NCBI GenBank assembly: GCA_964017045.1 | Contig: OZ024801.1 | Span: forward strand, 28,988,049 to 29,052,048 | DNA from: Omphiscola glabra | Lineage: Eukaryota; Mollusca; Gastropoda; Lymnaeidae | DNA: 64,000 bases | Reading direction: 5' to 3' | In this document: piece after piece, positions 23,133-34,950 of the stretch | How positions within the stretch are numbered: position 1 is the first letter of the stretch | How the letters are laid out: every line of letters begins with the position of its first letter | The notes under the pieces: generated by a model | The model's database searches: none | Seen by the model: the letters and a program-made list of their open reading frames with translations, nothing else | Told to the model about the DNA's origin: nothing | Program-made: the position numbers and the translations under genes

Positions 23133-23385
23133 GTGACTTAATGCATGTGGTGTGATGGACCAGGGGGTAGGAAAGTTGTTTGATGACTTAATGCATGTGG
23201 TGTGATGGACCAGGGGGGTAGGAAAGTTGTTTGATGACTTATTGCATGTGGTGTGATGGACCAGGGGGGTAGGAAAGTTGTTTGATGACTTATTGCATGT
23301 GGTGTGATGGACCAGGGGGGTAGGAAAGTTGTTTGATGACTTATTGCATGTGATGTGATTGACATGGGGTTAGGAAAGTTGTCTG
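23133..23385. repeat. 50-51-bp minisatellite, five units
   Basis: Unit gatgacttattgcatgtggt, then gtgatggaccaggggggtag, then gaaagttgttt. Units differ mainly in the length of the G run. The last unit is diverged. Confidence 0.95.
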
Positions 23386-23468
23386 GTGCGCTTTGATTAC
23401 TTTATTTACTCCCCACTCCGGGGTCCATTACTTAGATGCCTTAAAGATGTGATTGTGTGTAAAGGGGG

Positions 23469-23626
23469 CAGTAGCGTAGGTAGAGGGGGCCCGGCCGGCA
23501 CTTTTTTCTTTCATGTAGAGGGGCGGCATTTTCGGCCAAGTGCAGGGATGGGTGTTTTTTTTCGTAGTAGGGGGCGGCAAAAAAAAGTGACCCACCGCGG
23601 GCGGCACTTACCCAAGCTACGCCACG
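23469..23626. mobile_element. hAT-like MITE, CAGTRGCGTAG family
   Basis: The left end cagtagcgtagg is inverted at the right as aagctacgccac, with GC-rich internal blocks (cccggccggc, gggcggcact). The ends match the widespread CAGTGGCGTAGC type of hAT MITE. The flanks taaaggggg and taagggtg are only partly alike, so the target duplication is doubtful. Confidence 0.6.
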
Positions 23627-23649
23627 TAAGGGTGTGGGAGGGGGGGAGT

Positions 23650-24400
23650 AAACTGAACAGTGGCTAATTTTGTGCGAAATACAAGCTATAAGGATGTATT
23701 ACCTATACTGGACAATGTTTCTGTCATTAATTTCCTTTCAAGTTTCACCACTGAAACACTGAGTAGACTGGTTCACATTACTAGTCAAAATGGACCCGGA
23801 CACGCCGTGCCCCCTTTCGGACCCGGGACACATTAGACTCAATGCTATTCGGATGTCATTTGTGGTAGTTTATTTTAGTTAAACTGAAGAATTTAGATTA
23901 CAAACGTATAGTAAATTCAATTATCTTTAATTTGATACCTCATTTGGTCTTACAAACCCAACAAAAATATTTTAAATCTTTTTTTAATCCCAACCTCTCA
24001 TTTCTGGTACACTTCGTTTCATACGCGGGTTTATCCCCCAATTCATTCACAGGGTTTCCGGTTCAACTATAATTAGCTCAGCCGGTCAAACAATAATGAA
24101 CTCATGCTGTGTGACAGTTGGCGCCCCGCTGTGCGCTGTGTGACAAATGAAGAGGCGAGCCCCCAGGCAACTTCTTGCAACAGATGTCCACCGTAGTAAG
24201 GCATTCCGCCGATTATTATCACAAATGTATACTACGTAAACAGGAAATTTTAACGCGTTAACTCAACCGAATGTGAACTTCCGTTTCTTTTGGGAGCGCC
24301 TAATGAACAACAGTGGTGAATGTTTAGTCAGCTGTACCACACGCGATAAGTTGACGACGAGCCTGAGGTTTTATCAGTATCAGTGGCCAAATCTGGGCTT
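23650..24400. other. Non-coding stretch
   Basis: No gene or repeat recognised. Confidence 0.5.
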
Positions 24401-24401
24401 A

Positions 24402-24803
24402 GGGGTCGTTCGTAAATTACGTCACGTCAAAAATTACCTCTTTAGGCCCCCCTCCCCCCTGTCACGAAGTGTCACAACTTCTTTAAACACTTCCCACTCC
24501 CAGTGTATTCTTTAAAATGTCCCCATAATGGATTAAGATGTAGTATTATTAGAAAACTGAGTGCCTATAATACCTGAGGCCATTTCGACCTCAAATTATA
24601 ATGTTTTTAAAATTAATTGAAATAATGATTTGTTTTCAAAATTAGAAAATTTTTGATTTAAAAAAAAAAACTATTTTTAAAAAAGGACGTCACAAATGTT
24701 TAACCCCCTACCCCTTTTTCCCCCTGTCACAAAGTGTCAGAAAATCTCGGGCATACACCCCCCCCCCTCGCCCCTAAGCGTGACGTAATTTGCGAACGAC
24801 CCC
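24402..24803. mobile_element. MITE with GGGGTCGTTCGTAAATTACG ends, internally deleted copy
   Basis: The 25-bp inverted ends are ggggtcgttcgtaaattacg (plus tcacg) and its near-complement cgtgacgtaatttgcgaacg (plus acccc). Subterminal ccccccctgtcac-type motifs are mirrored at both sides. No obvious target duplication is seen, so I do not name a superfamily. A second copy is at 52444-52960 and contains about 115 bp of additional core sequence. Confidence 0.8.
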
Positions 24804-25086
24804 ATATGAGATGGCCAACAGGCCAGGGATTTGAGGAATCAAACATTTTCCATTTGAAGTATTTAACATAAAATACTCTGTGCAACGTTATCTTAATTAA
24901 CATATTATTATGTTAATATTGTTTTACTAGTATCACTGTTTCCCATTGAAGAAACGTCTGAATAACACCCAGCCAGGTTTGTTTCTTGTCTTTTAAAACT
25001 GTTTCTGAATGGTGTCACAGTTTTTTGTCTGAGTGTTTGGTCCAATGAAAAACCATTTGGAGAAATTTTTACAACTACGACCAAAG

Positions 25087-26999
25087 ATTTGTTAAAAGAC
25101 ACAATCTTGAGACATAATGATTTGTTAAAAGACACAATCTTGAGACATAATGATTTGTTAAAAGACACAATCTTGAGGCATAATGATTTGTTAAAAGACA
25201 CAATCTTGAGGCATAATGATTTGTTAAAAGACACAATCTTGAGACATAATGATTTGTTAAAAGACACAATCTTGAGACATAATGGTTTGTTAAAAGACAC
25301 AATCTTGAGACATAATGATTTGTTAAAAGACACAATCTTGAGACATAATGGTTTGTTAAAAGACACAATCTTGAGACATAATGATTTGTTAAAAGACACA
25401 ATCTTGAGACATAATGGTTTGTTAAAAGACACAATCTTGAGACATAATGGTTTGTTAAAAGACACAATCTTGAGACATAATGGTTTGTTAAAAGACACAA
25501 TCTTGAGACATAATGGTTTGTTAAAAGACACAATCTTGAGACATAATGGTTTGTTAAAAGACACAATCTTGAGACATAATGATTTGTTAAAAGACACAAT
25601 CTTGAGACATAATGATTTGTTAAAAGACACAATCTTGAGACATAATGGTTTGTTAAAAGACACAATCTTGAGACATAATGATTTGTTAAAAGACACAATC
25701 TTGAGACATGATGGTTTGTTAAAAGACACAATCTTGAGACATGATGGTTTGTTAAAAGACACAATCTTGAGACATGATGGTTTGTTAAAAGACACAATCT
25801 TGAGACATGATGGTTTGTTAAAAGACACATCTTGAGACATGATGGTTTGTTAAAAGACACAATCTTGAGACATGATGGTTTGTTAAAAGACACAATCTTG
25901 AGACATGATGGTTTGTTAAAAGACACAATCTTGAGACATGATGGTTTGTTAAAAGACACAATCTTGAGACATAATGGTTTGTTAAAAGACACAATCTTGA
26001 GACATGATGGTTTGTTAAAAGACACAATCTTGAGACATGATGGTTTGTTAAAAGACACAATCTTGAGACATGATGGTTTGTTAAAAGACACAATCTTGAG
26101 ACATGATGGTTTGTTAAAAGACACAATCTTGAGACATGATGGTTTGTTAAAAGACACAATCTTGAGACATGATGGTTTGTTAAAAGACACAATCTTGAGA
26201 CATAATGGTTTGTTAAAAGACACAATCTTGAGACATAATGATTTGTTAAAAGACACAATCTTGAGACATGATGGTTTGTTAAAAGACACAATCTTGAGAC
26301 ATGACGGTTTGTTAAAAGACACAATCTTGAGACATAATGGTTTGTTAAAAGACACAATCTTGAGACATAATGGTTGGTTAAAAGACACAATCTTGAGACA
26401 TGACGGTTTGTTAAAAGACACAATCTTGAGACATAATAGTTTGTTAAAAGACACAATCTTGAGACATAATGGTTGGTTAAAAGACACAATCTTGAGACAT
26501 AATGGTTTGTTAAAAGACACAATCTTGAGACATGATGGTTTGTTAAAAGACACAATCTTGAGACATAATGGTTTGTTAAAAGACACAATCTTGAGACATA
26601 ATGGTTGGTTAAAAGACACAATCTTGAGACATAATGATTTGTTAAAAGACACAATCTTGAGACATAATGATTTGTTAAAAGACACAATCTTGAGACATAA
26701 TGATTTGTTAAAAGACACAATCTTGAGACATAATGATTTGTTAAAAGACACAATCTTGAGACATAATGATTTGTTAAAAGACACAATATTGAGACATAAT
26801 GATTTGTTAAAAGACACAATCTTGAGACATAATGATTTGTTAAAAGACACAATCTTGAGACATAATGATTTGTTAAAAGACACAATCTTGAGACATTATG
26901 ATTTGTTAAAAGACACAATCTTGAGACATAATGATTTGTTAAAAGACACAATCTTGAGACATAATGATTTGTTAAAAGACACAATCTTGAGACATAATG
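25087..26999. repeat. 33-bp satellite array, about 58 units
   Basis: The unit is gttaaaagacacaatcttga then gacataatgattt, repeated for 1.9 kb. Three variants occur (ataatgattt, ataatggttt, atgatggttt); the atgatgg form is concentrated near 25700-26300, and ataatgattt is at both ends. A single missing base near 25829 shifts phase. Because the unit is 33 bp, one plus frame (LLKDTILRHND) and two minus frames (KSLCLKIVSFN, NHYVSRLCLLT) stay open for hundreds of codons. Three frames being open at once, with no flanking exon signals, argues that none is a gene. Confidence 0.97.
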
Positions 27000-27611
27000 G
27001 TCAACGTCCACATTGTTCTATTCAAAAGTATTTAAAAAATCAACAATATTTTTTTAAAAAGATATTAATTTTTGTAAAATGTTGATGGAACCAACTTTGT
27101 GCCATCGATTTCTCTACCCCACCCCCATCCACATACACACACACGCACGCACACACACACGTTTTTTTTCAATACGCTTCTGTACCAAACGTAGAAGTTT
27201 ATTCAAAGAAAGGGCTATGGGAGTTGATTGGCAGGGTAAACACGGGCCGACACGTGTCCCAGGTCTATTGTCTGTTTGAAAGCCAAGGGACCTAGGGGCT
27301 GGCTGTCAATCTTCATTGCCGGACTTGTCCTGGTGACTACTATAAATAGACGCCGGGGCTTAACAGTACAGAACAGGCTCTGGGAAGTGTATGTGCATGC
27401 TGCTGTAAGGCAGGTCTGTGGAGTCGGAGTAGCCCTTTTCGGGGTTTGTTAAAATTATTGCGAGAGATGTTTTAATTAGTAACGATTTATTATTTTTAAA
27501 CGAGACGTCGCTATTCATTATTTTTTGTATTCAGCAGCTAACAATCACATAATGTCCAAAGGAAGATTCAAAGACAAAGGTTGAAAGTGTCCAGGTGTCT
27601 AGTTAAATAGT
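27000..27611. other. Non-coding stretch
   Basis: Contains a CA/CGCA microsatellite near 27130-27160. A TATA-like tataaata near 27341 is followed by GC-rich sequence; no coding region is recognisable downstream of it. Confidence 0.5.
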
Positions 27612-27692
27612 TTATTTTATGGTTTGGGGAGTCACCACAACATGACGAACTGTATGAAAGGGTCGCGGCTTTAGGAAGGTTGAGTACCACTG
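27612..27692. mobile_element. Truncated SPIN-like hAT MITE, right end
   Basis: Only the right part remains: ttatggtttggggagtcacc, acaacatgacgaactgtatg, and the end gttgagtaccactg. The left end is missing. Confidence 0.8.
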
Positions 27693-27759
27693 TTGTAATA
27701 GAATGCTACTTGGGGGGGGGGGGGCGTCTTGGAGAATGTTTTAAAGAACACCCATACAA

Positions 27760-27925
27760 TAACATGGATCGACGATATAGATAAGGATTTACACCAGCTG
27801 GGGAGGGGGTGGGTTTCGTGCATGGAGGCGGAAAGCTACGGATCGCTCCGAATGGAAGGATGTGGTGGAGCAGGCCAGGGCCCTACATGGGCTGTAGCGC
27901 CACTGATGATTAGGATGATGATACA
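27760..27925 (+). mobile_element. RTE-like 3' end
   Basis: Encodes WIDDIDKDLHQLG, then EAESYGSLRMEGCGGAGQGP in a shifted frame. The nucleotide sequence ends acatgggctgtagcgccact and a short GAT-type tail. It is paralogous to 19205-19393. Confidence 0.82.
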
Positions 27926-29482
27926 ACAACATAAATGAACAAGCCATTTACGTGTTTTCAAACATTTCATCAGCGCCAATCACAATGGGATATTGGACAT
28001 TGCAGTGACTGATACATTATAGCCCAGTAGTACACTTCATAGAATTTTTATGCATAACAAATTCATCAACCAAAAAAAAATAAAAAATCTACGTTGATTC
28101 CATACAGTATTAATCAAATTCACAATTTTACATTTAGCTGCAATGTCAGTTTTCCTGTTTGGTTTTATATTGTACTTCCGTCCATTTTTCTTTCCGTTCT
28201 CCTTATCTTTGTTTTCATAAGGGACTTGTGACCATTTTTTGGTTCTTTTCTTTCATTTTTTAAAATAATATCTATATAGGATATATATATATATATATAT
28301 ATTATTATTATTATTACGGACCGTTATAGATGGAGAATTTAATCTCTTATCTTTAGTCTATGGCTCGTTAAAAAAAACAGTCCATAATAAAGAACGATAC
28401 CAAAGTTTAAAAGAAATAACAAATTAAAACGACAATCAAGGCCAGAGCTAATTACAATTAATAACTTTTTAATTTTTCAACTTCAATTAAATAATAACAG
28501 CAAGAGAAATATGATTAAAATTATAAACTTACAGATTTGCTGGTACCGGTACTGTATATAAAAATACAACGAGCACAAAATGGTACAACGGGGAAATAGA
28601 AAAATCTACACACAACAAAGTATTAAATAATGACACATTGCACGACTCGTGATCAAAAGAAAATCTCTCCCCCTCTCTATCGGTCAGCCCTTTTTATAGG
28701 CATTTCCTACTAAGGTCTCTCGAACCAAATAACACATTGTTTTGCCTTCCCGTTTTATCCAGAATCTTCTATTATTTTCGACAGTTTTCCTGACTAGAAT
28801 AAATGTTGAAAATAAGGTTTTTCTAGCCACACTTCAAAGGCGGTAACGAGAGTTCACGATGGGTCATGCACTGGGACGCGAGATAGGCGTGCTAAAAACA
28901 CGTCATCCTTCATAACAATATATATATATATTATGTACAATTAATTGAGATTAATGTTATTTGTTTTTCTGTTGTACTGATGATGGCAGTAGCCTAAATT
29001 TTTTTATTAATTGTGTACTTTGTCTTATTATATATTTTGAAAGCTCGCATGCACGGTGTTATGTACACAAGTTGTGTCCCATAAGCTACTTAAAAGTTTA
29101 TCGCAGTCCAACCCTCTTGTCACTACGATGAAAGCACTTTTCCCCCAACTCATACACACTTTCTGTCACCGAGCTGACAGCGGTCACAATAAGTGGCGGA
29201 TGATTCTTGGTGTCAGCATGCCGACGACATGGTGTCATTGTGTTAAAGGAGAAAAATCTGCGAAACTCACCCACAGGCGGCACGCGTACATTGTACCGCA
29301 AAGTACGTCACTGTCAACAAGGGGGCTGGATTTTAACGTTCTGCGGATGTACACACACACCCGCAGACACGCGCACACCCGAAGACACGCACACACCCGC
29401 ACACACTCACAAACACGCACACACCCGCACATACCCGTAAACACGAACACACCCGCAGACACGCATTGTGATCATGTAATGA
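27926..29482. other. Non-coding stretch with microsatellites
   Basis: A TA/TTA microsatellite near 28278-28318, another TA run near 28918-28932, and a CACACCCGCAGACACG-type imperfect repeat at 29345-29470. The open frame across the last (29056-29553) is not supported as a gene. Confidence 0.55.
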
Positions 29483-29585
29483 GATTACAGGAGAGCAGGT
29501 ACGTGGGGTTAAATGACAGTGCGCGCGACATTACTGTTCCGATCACTCTTTGATAGAGAATGGATAATGAGCTGCTGGTTTGATA

Positions 29586-30203
29586 TGACATGGTGGGCAG
29601 CCTGTAAAGTCGATGACGCGGTTGGCAGCCTGGCACGTCAGTGACACGGTGGGCAGACTGGAAAGTCAATTACACGGTGGGCAGCCTGGCACATCAATGA
29701 CAAAGTGGACTGCCTGGCACGTCAATGGCACAGTTGACAGCCGGACACGGTGGGCAGCCTGGCACGTCAATCACACGGTGGGAAAACTGGAAAGTCAATG
29801 ACACGGTGGGCAGCCTGGCCCGTCAGTGACACGGTGGACAGCCTGGCACGTCAATGGCACAGTTGACAGCTTGACACGGTGAGCAGCCTGGCACGTCAAT
29901 GACACGGTGGGAAAACTGGAAAGTCAATGACACGGTGGGCAGCCTGGCCCGTCAGTGACACGGTGGGCAGCCTGGCACGTCAATGACACAGTGGACAGCC
30001 TGACACGGTGGGCAGCCTGGCACGTCAATGACACGGTGGGAAAACTGGAAAGTCAATGACACGGTAGGCAGCATGGCCCGTCATGGACACGGTGGGCAGC
30101 ATGGCACGTCACTGACACGGTGGCAAAACTGGAAAGTCAATGACACGGTGGGCAGCCTGGCACGTCAATGACACGGTGGGCAGCATGGCACGTCAATGAC
30201 ACG
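29586..30203. repeat. 28-bp minisatellite, unit copy 1
   Basis: About 22 units of acggtgggcagcctggcacg tcaatgac with variants (gaaaactggaaag for cagcctggcacg; agttgacagcc). A related array lies in inverted orientation at 53915-54115. Confidence 0.93.
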
Positions 30204-30362
30204 CGTCATTGGTCCCATTTCTCCCCACGCCAATGGTGTAGTAACTATTTCTTTTCCTTGTCATACATTTTATAGTATAGTCCGTTTAAATTTGTCGCAA
30301 TCTTTTTTTTTTTTAGGTCCAACTTGAAAAAAAAAAATGGACACTTGTACCACACATCCACA

Positions 30363-30495
30363 TTAGCAGCGACAGGCGACACTTATTTCGTAACAAGAGC
30401 TCCAGCCTTCCATCTCTACATCCCTTAATGACGAGACCGCCGACCAGCACTGACGTTGGCAATTTATTTCAGTGTCCTCCTCACAGATGACCACT
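30363..30495 (-). CDS. Candidate terminal exon of a small cysteine-rich peptide, unit copy 1
   Basis: On the minus strand a strong acceptor (ttcctttcatttccttatac then ag) precedes a 133-base exon: one base, 43 codons and TAA. It reads VVICEEDTEINCQRQC, then WSAVSSLRDVEMEGWSSC, then YEISVACRC. The cysteines follow C-x7-C-x3-C-x17-C-x6-C-x-C, ending two residues after the fifth. The C-x3-C and C-x-C spacing recalls cysteine-stabilised alpha/beta folds, but the long middle loop is unusual and I recognise no family. The upstream exon (phase 2) with a signal peptide was not found. The exon is present in all three 6.45-kb units, apparently unchanged. It could still be a chance open frame. Confidence 0.4.
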
Positions 30496-30499
30496 CTGT

Positions 30500-32350
30500 A
30501 TAAGGAAATGAAAGGAACGGTTGGGGGGGTGGGGCCAGGGGATGTCTCAATCTTGGCACAGAAATCAATGTTTCTCCAGCTGGGCCACACGGCTGCCCTC
30601 ACGGCGTATGACGGAGACAATTAGTAGTCTTGACGGCCGACTGATGGAGCCCAGGCGTCCGGGAAAAAAAAAAGTTCTTGACTTTCAGAACTTGTCGTTT
30701 GCCCGGTCACCTCTTCTTCACGCGGAGCGGATGTCAAACGAGGGATGATAGTACCTAGCCACGGGTAACAACGTCCCAGTGATGGGCAAGGAAAAGATGT
30801 GGGTTTTTTTTTTTTTTAAATTACTTTAATATCATGCCTACCAATCACACTTTATCACTCACTTTTAAAAAGACATATTAACAAATAAAAGAGGGAAAAA
30901 AAAATTAAATAAATGACATGCGAGTATAAAGAACAACAAAACAAGTAAACATGATTTCGTGTATATTCATACACTTCTTCTTGTAAGTTGGAAAGCACGT
31001 ATAAAACTGACGAGCATTTCTTATACAAGCATCTATTTAAATACATTTCAGACATTTAATTTATTTCAACCACACACTTGACATTTAAGACAGAATAGAA
31101 CGTCAATGACTTCAACCATTGGTTTATCTTTTTTTCTCTTAAACAATATTTTTTTTATTATGGAAAAGTGCGAATCAAAAAAAAGAATCATTTTCTTTCC
31201 CCTCACTCCGGACAACCCAACCGAATCACATAATTTAGCTGCTGTGGTGTTTGCTTTTTTTTTTAATGAAAAAAAAAATTTAACAGCATTATTTAAGGTA
31301 ATATTATAATTTAATAAATAAAACAAGCAATCTGGAATTGCTAAAACTTAATCTCAGTGCAAGAAAACTTTTTACAACTTTTTTTTTTTTTTACAATAAC
31401 GTTGATTCATTATTTTCATATATATATATATATATATATATTCCGTTATATGTATGTATGTATATATTTATATATATATAGATAATTTTGTTCGTTGATA
31501 TTATCAATTTACTACGAGTGTAGAAGAACAAAAACCGCTGACATATTCCATTTTCTCAAGAGCATCTGAAGCAAAAAAAAAAAGTTGGGGGGGGGGGGGG
31601 GGGGGGGGTGTCCTTCGTTTCCTCCATTCCGTTGAGTAGTTATTAACCTTTACCGCGATCCCGGATTAAGACCCATCCATTACGATGATACATCGGCGGA
31701 GGACACGGGGGTTCAGCTTTCGGTCACCCAATGGCATTACGTGCGCATGTGCCCTGTGGACTGTGACAATTTGCATTCTTTAGGTCCTGAAATTACGTCC
31801 AAATTCCCATAGCGGCACATGCGGGTAAGCCTCCGAAAACCGATATGGTTGGGTTGGGGGGGGGGGGGGGCTGTCACTAAAATGTGTACGTCAACGAATG
31901 ACTTCTGAGCACGGGGAATCTTTTCAATGTTTATTGATTTACAAGTAAATTAACAGTCAAGGGTGATGTGGTTTGGGTGTAAAAAAAACAACAACAAGAA
32001 GAAAACAAAACAAAACAAAACAGGAGGTGGGTGGGAGATGGAAAAAAGAGTGTCTTTTTCTTATTATTGTGACGGTGTTTTACCTACGTTACATTTCATT
32101 TTATTATACTCTTAATTTATTTTATTTTTTATTAATATAAGAATTTTTTTGCCCATACAAAGTTAAGAAACAATATATTTTGAGAAATGAACACAAGCCC
32201 GTGAATGTGTTTATTAAAGTAAAGCACGTCGCTAAATTCATTTCACCACGATCTAAACATTTTTAAAATTTTAAACATTTTTAAACACTTCTAAAAATCT
32301 GCTTGAATGGTTTCGAATTCCCGTGTGTGGAATTTTCGAGCGACACGATG
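30500..32350. other. Non-coding part of unit copy 1
   Basis: Contains AT-rich short open frames without features, a TA microsatellite near 31420-31442 and the 22-base poly-G run at 31587-31608. A second G run lies near 31856-31870, and an A/C-rich tract near 31980-32025. Corresponding parts of copies 2 and 3 are at 36951-38803 and 43406-45258. Confidence 0.6.
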
Positions 32351-32842
32351 TCCGTAAAGTATATTTTGTCCCATGCACCTTACATTCCATTAAGAATAGC
32401 TTGTACCACGCACCTTACATTCCGTAAAGTATAGATTGTACCACGCACCTTACATTCCGTAAAGTATAGATTGTACCACGCACTTACATTCCGTAAAGTA
32501 TAGATTGTACCACGCACCTTACATTCCGTAAAGTATAGGTTGTACCACGCACATTACATCCCGTAAAGTATAGGTTGTACCACGCACCTTACATTCCGTA
32601 AAGTATAGGTTGTACCACGCACCTTACATTCCGTAAAGTATAGATTGTACCACGCACATTACATTCCGTAAAGTATAGATTGTACCACGCACCTTACATT
32701 CCGTAAAGTATAGATTGTACCACGCACATTGCATTCCGTAAAGTATAGATTGTACCACGCACATTACATCCCGTAAAGTATAGGTTGTACCACGCACCTT
32801 ACATTCGGTAAAGTATAGGTTGTACCACGCACTTTATATTCC
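32351..32842. repeat. 35-bp minisatellite, unit copy 1
   Basis: About 14 units of tccgtaaagtatagattgta then ccacgcaccttacat, alternating gattg/ggttg and cctta/catta. Confidence 0.95.
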
Positions 32843-33120
32843 ACGCCTATTTTAACACATCGTAGATTTATTCTATTGAATCTCCCTCCGTGTGCATGTG
32901 TGTGCTCCTCGATATCATCGCACACGGTTATCTCTCTGTCAATCTGTTAGTCTTGTCTTGCTGACATGAAATGATTTCAAGATTGCTTTTCAAGAACGTC
33001 TATATCCCGACGACTCGAGGCTTTGTAAGGGAAAAGAGTTTCTGCACACCTGGCCCGATGGCCCTAGTAGCTTTAGGGCCAACCGCAAAACGTGCCAGAG
33101 ATTTCTCTAATCAGATTTAG

Positions 33121-33270
33121 TTGGTGTTCATCGGATACCTACTAATCAACATGGTGTTCATCGGATACCTACTAATCAACATGGTGTTCATCGGATACCT
33201 ACTAATCAACATGGTGTTCATCGGATACCTACTAATCAACATGGTGTTCATCGGATACCTACTAATCAAA
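33121..33270. repeat. 30-bp repeat, five identical units, unit copy 1
   Basis: Five tandem 30-bp units, atggtgttcatcggatacct then actaatcaac. They are identical apart from the first base pair and last bases, so the array is very young or recently homogenised. Its 10-codon frame (MVFIGYLLIN) is a repeat product. Confidence 0.96.
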
Positions 33271-33295
33271 TTCCGCTATGGTTGTGTCATAAGAT

Positions 33296-33668
33296 TTCCA
33301 TCCATCCTTGTGGCACTGCGGCCCAATGTAGGGCTCTGGTCGGCCTCACTACTTCCTTCTGCTCAGACCTAACTAATGCTTTTCTTTTCCATGCTTGGGT
33401 TCCCAGCTGCTGTAGATCCCTCTCCAACAAAGCCATCCATCTAAGCCTAGGTCTGCTTTTGGGCCGTTTTCCTCTGGGGGTTTTGGTGATGCACCGTCTT
33501 CACTCCTCTGTCATTTGGCATTCTCTCTAAGTGTACTGCCCAGCTTAACCTGCCCCTTTTTTTTCTGCTACTAACGTGGGATCCTGATGTAGACTGTACA
33601 ATTCATGGTTGGTTCGTATTCTCCATCCATATTCATCCTTTGTTGGGCCATACATTTTCCTGAGATTT
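33296..33668 (-). mobile_element. RTE-like 3' fragment, unit copy 1
   Basis: On the minus strand it reads the same 3' region as 14166-14592: GRLRWAGQ-like text, ECQMTEE, RLKSRPRLRWMALLERDLQQ, and ends in ccctacattgggccgcagtg. It is broken by frameshifts and stops. Confidence 0.82.
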
Positions 33669-33818
33669 ACTCAAACATTAAATAATGATGATCATTAGAT
33701 TTTACTCTTATTTTCCCCATATTAATTCTTTCAAAGAATACAACATAACGTTTTTGATCAGTTTTTTTTTTTTAAATCTTAGTTTGGGCGCTTGTGGGTT
33801 GGGGTTACTTGGGAGAAG

Positions 33819-34004
33819 CGGGGCCGGCCTGAGGCCACTGCAACCTATGCGGCCGCATTGGGCCCCGCACTTTCATAGGCCCCGCCTCGAATTTATTTTC
33901 TAATACAAAATCTTGATTTTCACTTATTATCCTTATTCCTACCCAGACTGGGCCCAGCGCAATCCGTTTCGCATAGGGCCCCGCAATTGTTATGGTCGGC
34001 CCTG
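33819..34004. mobile_element. CAGGGCCGRCC hAT MITE, unit copy 1
   Basis: Inverse orientation to the copy at 15671-15857. Ends are cggggccggcct and gtcggccctg. The flanks GGGAGAAG and TGGAGAAG match at 7 of 8 positions. Confidence 0.88.
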
Positions 34005-34059
34005 TGGAGAAGCGAACTGGGGAGGCAGTCAACTCCGGAGATCAACATCAGTGTCATCA

Positions 34060-34503
34060 TCAGTACACGACCGTCTGACCTGGCCCGGTGGTTGACCTAT
34101 TACTTCGTGCTTGGGCAACAGCGGCAAGAACCCCATGCCTCAGCGATTTGCTCCGCTCGACTAGGGGGCAGCACTGATTACTGGGCCAAGTAAACAGTTG
34201 GCTCATTAAGCTGGGGCCAGTGAATTGCATTATGCAAATCATGTCTTCGTAGTACGTGGACAACTGGCTGGCATCAGTATTGTTCGTGTAGAACGAGTGA
34301 ACGACATGTTGAAATAGTGCTGTTATTGTGACACCACGGTACTGACTGACATTCAAACAAAGGATGACAAGGCGGGCGAACACTGCGCATAGGCGAATCC
34401 CAACCCAGACGCCCAGAAAAACAAACGCCAAGCCATAAGAGCCAATCAAATGCAGTAGCCAATATTCCTTTAAGTTAAGACCCCCTAAACAAAGCCTATA
34501 TCA
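34060..34503 (-). other. Unassigned hydrophobic open frame, unit copy 1
   Basis: A minus-strand frame stays open for about 148 codons between stops. It begins with a strongly hydrophobic stretch (SYGLAFVFLGVWVG then IRLCAVFARLVILCL) followed by NVS and NNT glycosylation-type motifs. There is no ATG before the hydrophobic part. A donor-like CAG|GTCAGA lies near its end. It could be a chance frame between two MITEs or an internal exon. Repeated at 40513-40956 and 46968-47411. Confidence 0.2.
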
Positions 34504-34676
34504 GCGGTTCTCAACCTCTGGGTCGCTAAAGACCATCGGAAAACACATATACTCTAAAGTTATGAAGTAGTAACGAAAAACGAAAATAATTTTATGGTTT
34601 GGGGGGGGGGGGGGGTCGCCACAACATGAGGAACTGTATTTAAGGGTCGCGGCACAAGAAAGGTTGAGAACCACTG
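34502..34676. mobile_element. SPIN-like hAT MITE with perfect TSD, unit copy 1
   Basis: Ends are cagcggttctcaacc and gttgagaaccactg. An exact 8-bp duplication, GCCTATAT, lies at 34494-34501 and 34677-34684. An internal 15-base G run varies in length between the three unit copies. Confidence 0.92.
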
Positions 34677-34831
34677 GCCTATATCATGGCCAGTCTTGAA
34701 ATAAGTATCTATAATGCTTGACTTATAAACTGGTATCGCTATTGTATACAAGTGTCGTGATATTAGCTCTAGATAAAACTAGGATTTTAGATGTCAACAA
34801 TGTGTATTAGTTCCACCAGGACTTACCCACG

Positions 34832-34950
34832 GGGACAGAATGGTATACACTGCTGTTAACAGAAATGTTAACAGGGACAGAATGGTATACACTGCTGTTA
34901 ACAGAAATGTTAACAGGGACAGAATGGTATACACTGCGGTAACATAAATG
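34832..34950. repeat. 42-bp repeat, 2.7 units, unit copy 1
   Basis: Unit gggacagaatggtatacact then gctgttaacagaaatgttaa ca. Copies 2 and 3 of the large unit carry it at about 41286-41404 and 47740-47858. Confidence 0.9.

Noticed and set aside
25075..26883. 602-codon minus-strand open frame of 11-residue repeats, and overlapping frames of 397, 310, 417 and 248 codons
   Set aside because: A 33-bp period without stops leaves three frames open on two strands at once. No start context, signal peptide or splice signals flank them, so they are products of the satellite.
31634..31810. 58-codon plus-strand frame reading LSVTQWHYVRMCPVDCDNLH
   Set aside because: It looks protein-like but has no start, no splice signals in phase and no recognised motif; the ccggattaag motif at its start suggests MITE-derived sequence.
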